Assembly: GCA_021295155.1 (NCBI GenBank)
Contig: JAJTJC010000036.1
Coordinates: forward strand, 248,001-312,000
Origin: Flavobacteriaceae bacterium D16
GTDB lineage: Bacteria > Bacteroidota > Bacteroidia > Flavobacteriales > Flavobacteriaceae
Length of the DNA stretch: 64,000 nt
Direction: 5' to 3'
The notes under the pieces were generated by a model. The model had not been told where the DNA came from and did no database searches. It saw only the letters and a program-made list of their open reading frames with translations. The first letter of the stretch is position 1, and every line of letters starts with the position of its first letter. Shown here piece by piece: positions 61,744 to 64,000 of the stretch. Position numbers and translations under genes: made by a program.

Positions 61744-62622
61744 TTACAGTGCCCGTTTTTTGATCATACCCCCCCTGGTATCACTGATACTGTTCATCAC
61801 CACAAAAGCATCTTCATCAATACGGGCAATTTCCCTATTGAGTTTACTGATCTCCAGTCTGGTAATAACGGTGTAAATAACATCATAGCTATTATTTGTC
61901 CCACCTTTTCCATAGCCTCCCCGGGCATTGTAAATTGTCAATCCCCTACCAAGCTTTTCGGTTATGGCCTCACGAATAGCTTCGCTATGCTCCGATATAA
62001 TGGTGACTCCCGTATATTCCTCAATCCCGTCTACCACAAAGTCCAGAGTCTTGGAGGCAGCCAGGTAGGTGAGCATCGAGTATAAGGCAGCTTCTACAGA
62101 AAGCAGATAAGCGGCAGCCAAAAATATCAGGATATTAACCAGGATAATCACGTCCCCTATTTTGGTCCCCAGTTTGCGACTTAGAAATATGGCCAGAACT
62201 TCGGTCCCATCAAGTACGGCTCCCCCACGTATAGATAAACCAATTCCAGCGCCCAGGAAAAATCCTCCAAAAACAGCAACCAATAGTTTATCCTTTGTTA
62301 CCTCCGGAAAAGTGAACAAGGCAAGAACCAGGGCTAATCCCAGAATGGCTATGCTGGCCTTAATAGCAAAATTCTTACCTACTACCTTGAATCCCAGCAT
62401 TAAAAATGGGATGTTGACAAGAATGATCAATAACCACAACGGCATCTCCGTTACCTCAGTGATCAAAAGCGAGATCCCGGTAACACCACCATCAATAAAT
62501 CGATTGGGTAAAAGGAAACTTTCCAGCCCAAATGCGGCTGCAAATACCCCGACGGTGATAAAAAAGAAATCGGAGAGTAGCGGTTTTATGTCTTTCCAGA
62601 GCATTTTGAATTTTCCTTCCAT
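61744..62622 (-). CDS. YitT family membrane protein (DUF2179 tail)
   Basis: A 292-residue protein: five or six membrane helices (about 15-200) of the YitT family and a soluble C-terminal DUF2179 domain (about 205-285). GGVTGISLL and GLSIRGGAVLDGTEVLAIFLSRK are typical. ATG 62622 is preferred, since the longer reading to 62682 would overlap the upstream TolC gene. Function unknown. Confidence 0.87.
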   Translation of the reverse strand: MEGKFKMLWKDIKPLLSDFFFITVGVFAAAFGLESFLLPNRFIDGGVTGISLLITEVTEMPLWLLIILVNIPFLMLGFKVVGKNFAIKASIAILGLALVLALFTFPEVTKDKLLVAVFGGFFLGAGIGLSIRGGAVLDGTEVLAIFLSRKLGTKIGDVIILVNILIFLAAAYLLSVEAALYSMLTYLAASKTLDFVVDGIEEYTGVTIISEHSEAIREAITEKLGRGLTIYNARGGYGKGGTNNSYDVIYTVITRLEISKLNREIARIDEDAFVVMNSISDTRGGMIKKRAL

Positions 62623-62629
62623 AAACCTC

Positions 62630-64000
62630 CTAAAGGTTTTTAGGATTAATAGCCAAACTGCGGAATAGCTTTGCCTTGGCAAAGTAATACTTGTTTTGCA
62701 GCTGATTCCTTTTAAGTTCTGCTTCGATCAGTTTACTTTCTCGTGAGTTTATCAGGAACAAGGAGCTTTCCCCAAAACTGAACTTGCGTTCTTCTGCGGA
62801 TAACAGAGTCTGATAATCCGTCACTATAGAAGTGATCAAACGATTCTGGTTATCAAATGAATCCAGTTCCTGGTATATTGCTCTGATCTTATTTTGGATC
62901 TCAACCCCGGCATTGTCAAACTCAAATTGGGCATCACTAAGTTTGAATTTGGCAAGTTTCAGGTCTCCCCGTTCTTTTCTTAAGAATAGTGGAAAACTCA
63001 CATTGACACCCCCTTTATATTCATCGGTGACGAAGGAATTGATCAATTCCGGGGTTGCGGTCAGGAAATTGTATTCCAGATCAATTCGGGGCAATAATTT
63101 GTTCGCTTTTAGCCTTTTGTCTACTTCCAGTCCGGCCACCTTAAACTCCAGAGAGCGAAGCTTCGGATGGTTCTCCAGGGTAAAACTGTCTAATGGTGTC
63201 CCCTCTATTTCAAGAGTGGTGTCTATCACATCGTCCATGAAGATGTCGGGGATCACATTCTCCTGGAGTTCTACAGGTACATTATCCGCCAACCAGAGAA
63301 AATTTGATAGCTGCAGCGACTTATTGAAGTATTTTACTTTAGCCTGCTCAAGGCCCAATTCCCGATTTTCCACAGCGATTCTGGCCTCTACCGTATCAAT
63401 GGCGGCCAAATCTCCCGCCATGGCACTTTTGCGAATTCCTTCAAAACGTATTCGTGCGTTCGTCAGGAAATTACGGAAAACCACCTGGTCGCGATAAGCC
63501 TGTAACCAGTCAAAATAGGCGGCAGCAGCCTCAAAAAGGATGGTGTTTACGGCAAGGTCTCTGTCTGCCTTTGTTTGCTCGCGAAAGAATTTAGCTTTTC
63601 TTAAAGTAGCCATTCGGTCGTTGATCCACAAGCCCTGGCCCACAGGCACCGATACTCCTGCACTATAAAGACCATCTGCTGGAACCGTTTCATCAGGGTT
63701 TATGTAAACTCCTTCATTTTGCTCGAAATTACCCTTCAGTTCAATCCCGAACCAGGTAGGTACTTTAAATGTGGCGTTAAGCCGGTCGTAGTACTCAGTA
63801 CCGTCGAACTCCTTGCGCTCGTAATCCAGCTCTAGTTTAGGGTCAAATCCCCCACGGGCCTTCATAAGGTTGGCCTGGCCTACCCCTATCTGTAATTCGG
63901 CTTGTCTGGCAATTGGATGGTATTTTTTTACATAGCCCAAATACTCCTTGAAATTGAGCACAAGGGTATCCTGCGCCATACCCTCAAGCACGCTTAGCAG
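62630..64000 (-). CDS. TolC-family outer-membrane protein (5' end outside window)
   Basis: At least 453 residues of a TolC-like outer-membrane channel. Two helical repeat halves are visible (for example ARQAELQIGVGQANLMKA and KLRSLEFKVAGLEVDKRLKA). The reading frame continues past 63991 into the right edge, and the residues there (LLSVLEGMAQDTL) look like the end of a signal peptide, so the true start lies beyond the window; the GTG at 63991 is not the start. It ends 8 bp before the YitT gene. Partner efflux genes are not in view. Confidence 0.85.
   Translation of the reverse strand: MLSVLEGMAQDTLVLNFKEYLGYVKKYHPIARQAELQIGVGQANLMKARGGFDPKLELDYERKEFDGTEYYDRLNATFKVPTWFGIELKGNFEQNEGVYINPDETVPADGLYSAGVSVPVGQGLWINDRMATLRKAKFFREQTKADRDLAVNTILFEAAAAYFDWLQAYRDQVVFRNFLTNARIRFEGIRKSAMAGDLAAIDTVEARIAVENRELGLEQAKVKYFNKSLQLSNFLWLADNVPVELQENVIPDIFMDDVIDTTLEIEGTPLDSFTLENHPKLRSLEFKVAGLEVDKRLKANKLLPRIDLEYNFLTATPELINSFVTDEYKGGVNVSFPLFLRKERGDLKLAKFKLSDAQFEFDNAGVEIQNKIRAIYQELDSFDNQNRLITSIVTDYQTLLSAEERKFSFGESSLFLINSRESKLIEAELKRNQLQNKYYFAKAKLFRSLAINPKNL

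Noticed and set aside
1-64000. tRNA or rRNA genes, CRISPR arrays, insertion sequences, prophage
   Set aside because: I read the gaps between genes and saw no tRNA-like TPC arm context, no regularly spaced repeats, no transposase or integrase and no att-like duplications. A tRNAscan or Infernal run would be needed to be certain.

Overview
The window looks like the chromosome of a marine-type member of the Flavobacteriaceae (Bacteroidota). Evidence: type IX secretion C-terminal domains with signal peptides, Bacteroidota promoter boxes (TTG, 19 nt, TAnnTTTG), families typical of the phylum (DUF4296, DUF4271, DUF3098, a stand-alone PycTM protein), few Shine-Dalgarno sites, several TTG starts and close gene packing. 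Genus was not determined. No rRNA, tRNA, CRISPR array, IS element or prophage was recognised.

Layout. 1-7.1 kb: a lipoprotein metallophosphoesterase cut by the left edge, an HD-PycTM membrane protein, a GAF protein, a cytosolic metallophosphoesterase and an acyltransferase-3 gene broken by one in-frame TAG. 7.1-15.7 kb: tonB, a DoxX-Gfo/Idh/MocA pair, a class V aminotransferase-like protein and a four-gene operon (GntP permease, RidA, D-threonine aldolase/D-serine dehydratase-type enzyme, M19 dipeptidase) that reads as D-amino-acid or D-serine catabolism. 15.7-28.8 kb: a ferredoxin island with pyruvate:ferredoxin oxidoreductase, a dicluster ferredoxin, 2-oxoacid:ferredoxin oxidoreductase korAB and a complete rseC-rnfBCDGEA operon. 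29-40 kb: a secreted protein, a penicillin-acylase-family lipoprotein, an ABC exporter, an Mrp/NifU-like Fe-S pair, an alkyltransferase-like protein, LysE, TrmB, a glycosyltransferase and a PhoB/PhoR-type two-component system. 40-64 kb: two tiny T9SS-CTD proteins, then mostly housekeeping genes (tyrS, dihydroorotase, hemD, ald, leuS, ftsX, uppP, truB) and a TolC gene cut by the right edge.

The most interesting signal is regulatory. Five copies of a 12-bp Crp/Fnr-like palindrome, TGATAwwTrTCA, lie upstream of tonB, doxX, nifJ, the ferredoxin/korAB divergence and the rnf operon. In five promoters the palindrome centre is exactly 29.5 nt from the first base of a TAnnTTTR -7 box, and in a sixth (korA) it is 28.5 nt. 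This is the geometry of a class II activator site. It ties the whole ferredoxin island, plus TonB and DoxX, into one probable oxygen- or redox-responsive regulon.

Other points: a solitary HD-PycTM protein without a cyclase beside it, two stand-alone T9SS sorting domains sharing both promoter architecture and a TCGATAAA operator, and a 112-bp tail-to-tail coding overlap between phoR and a glycosyltransferase gene.
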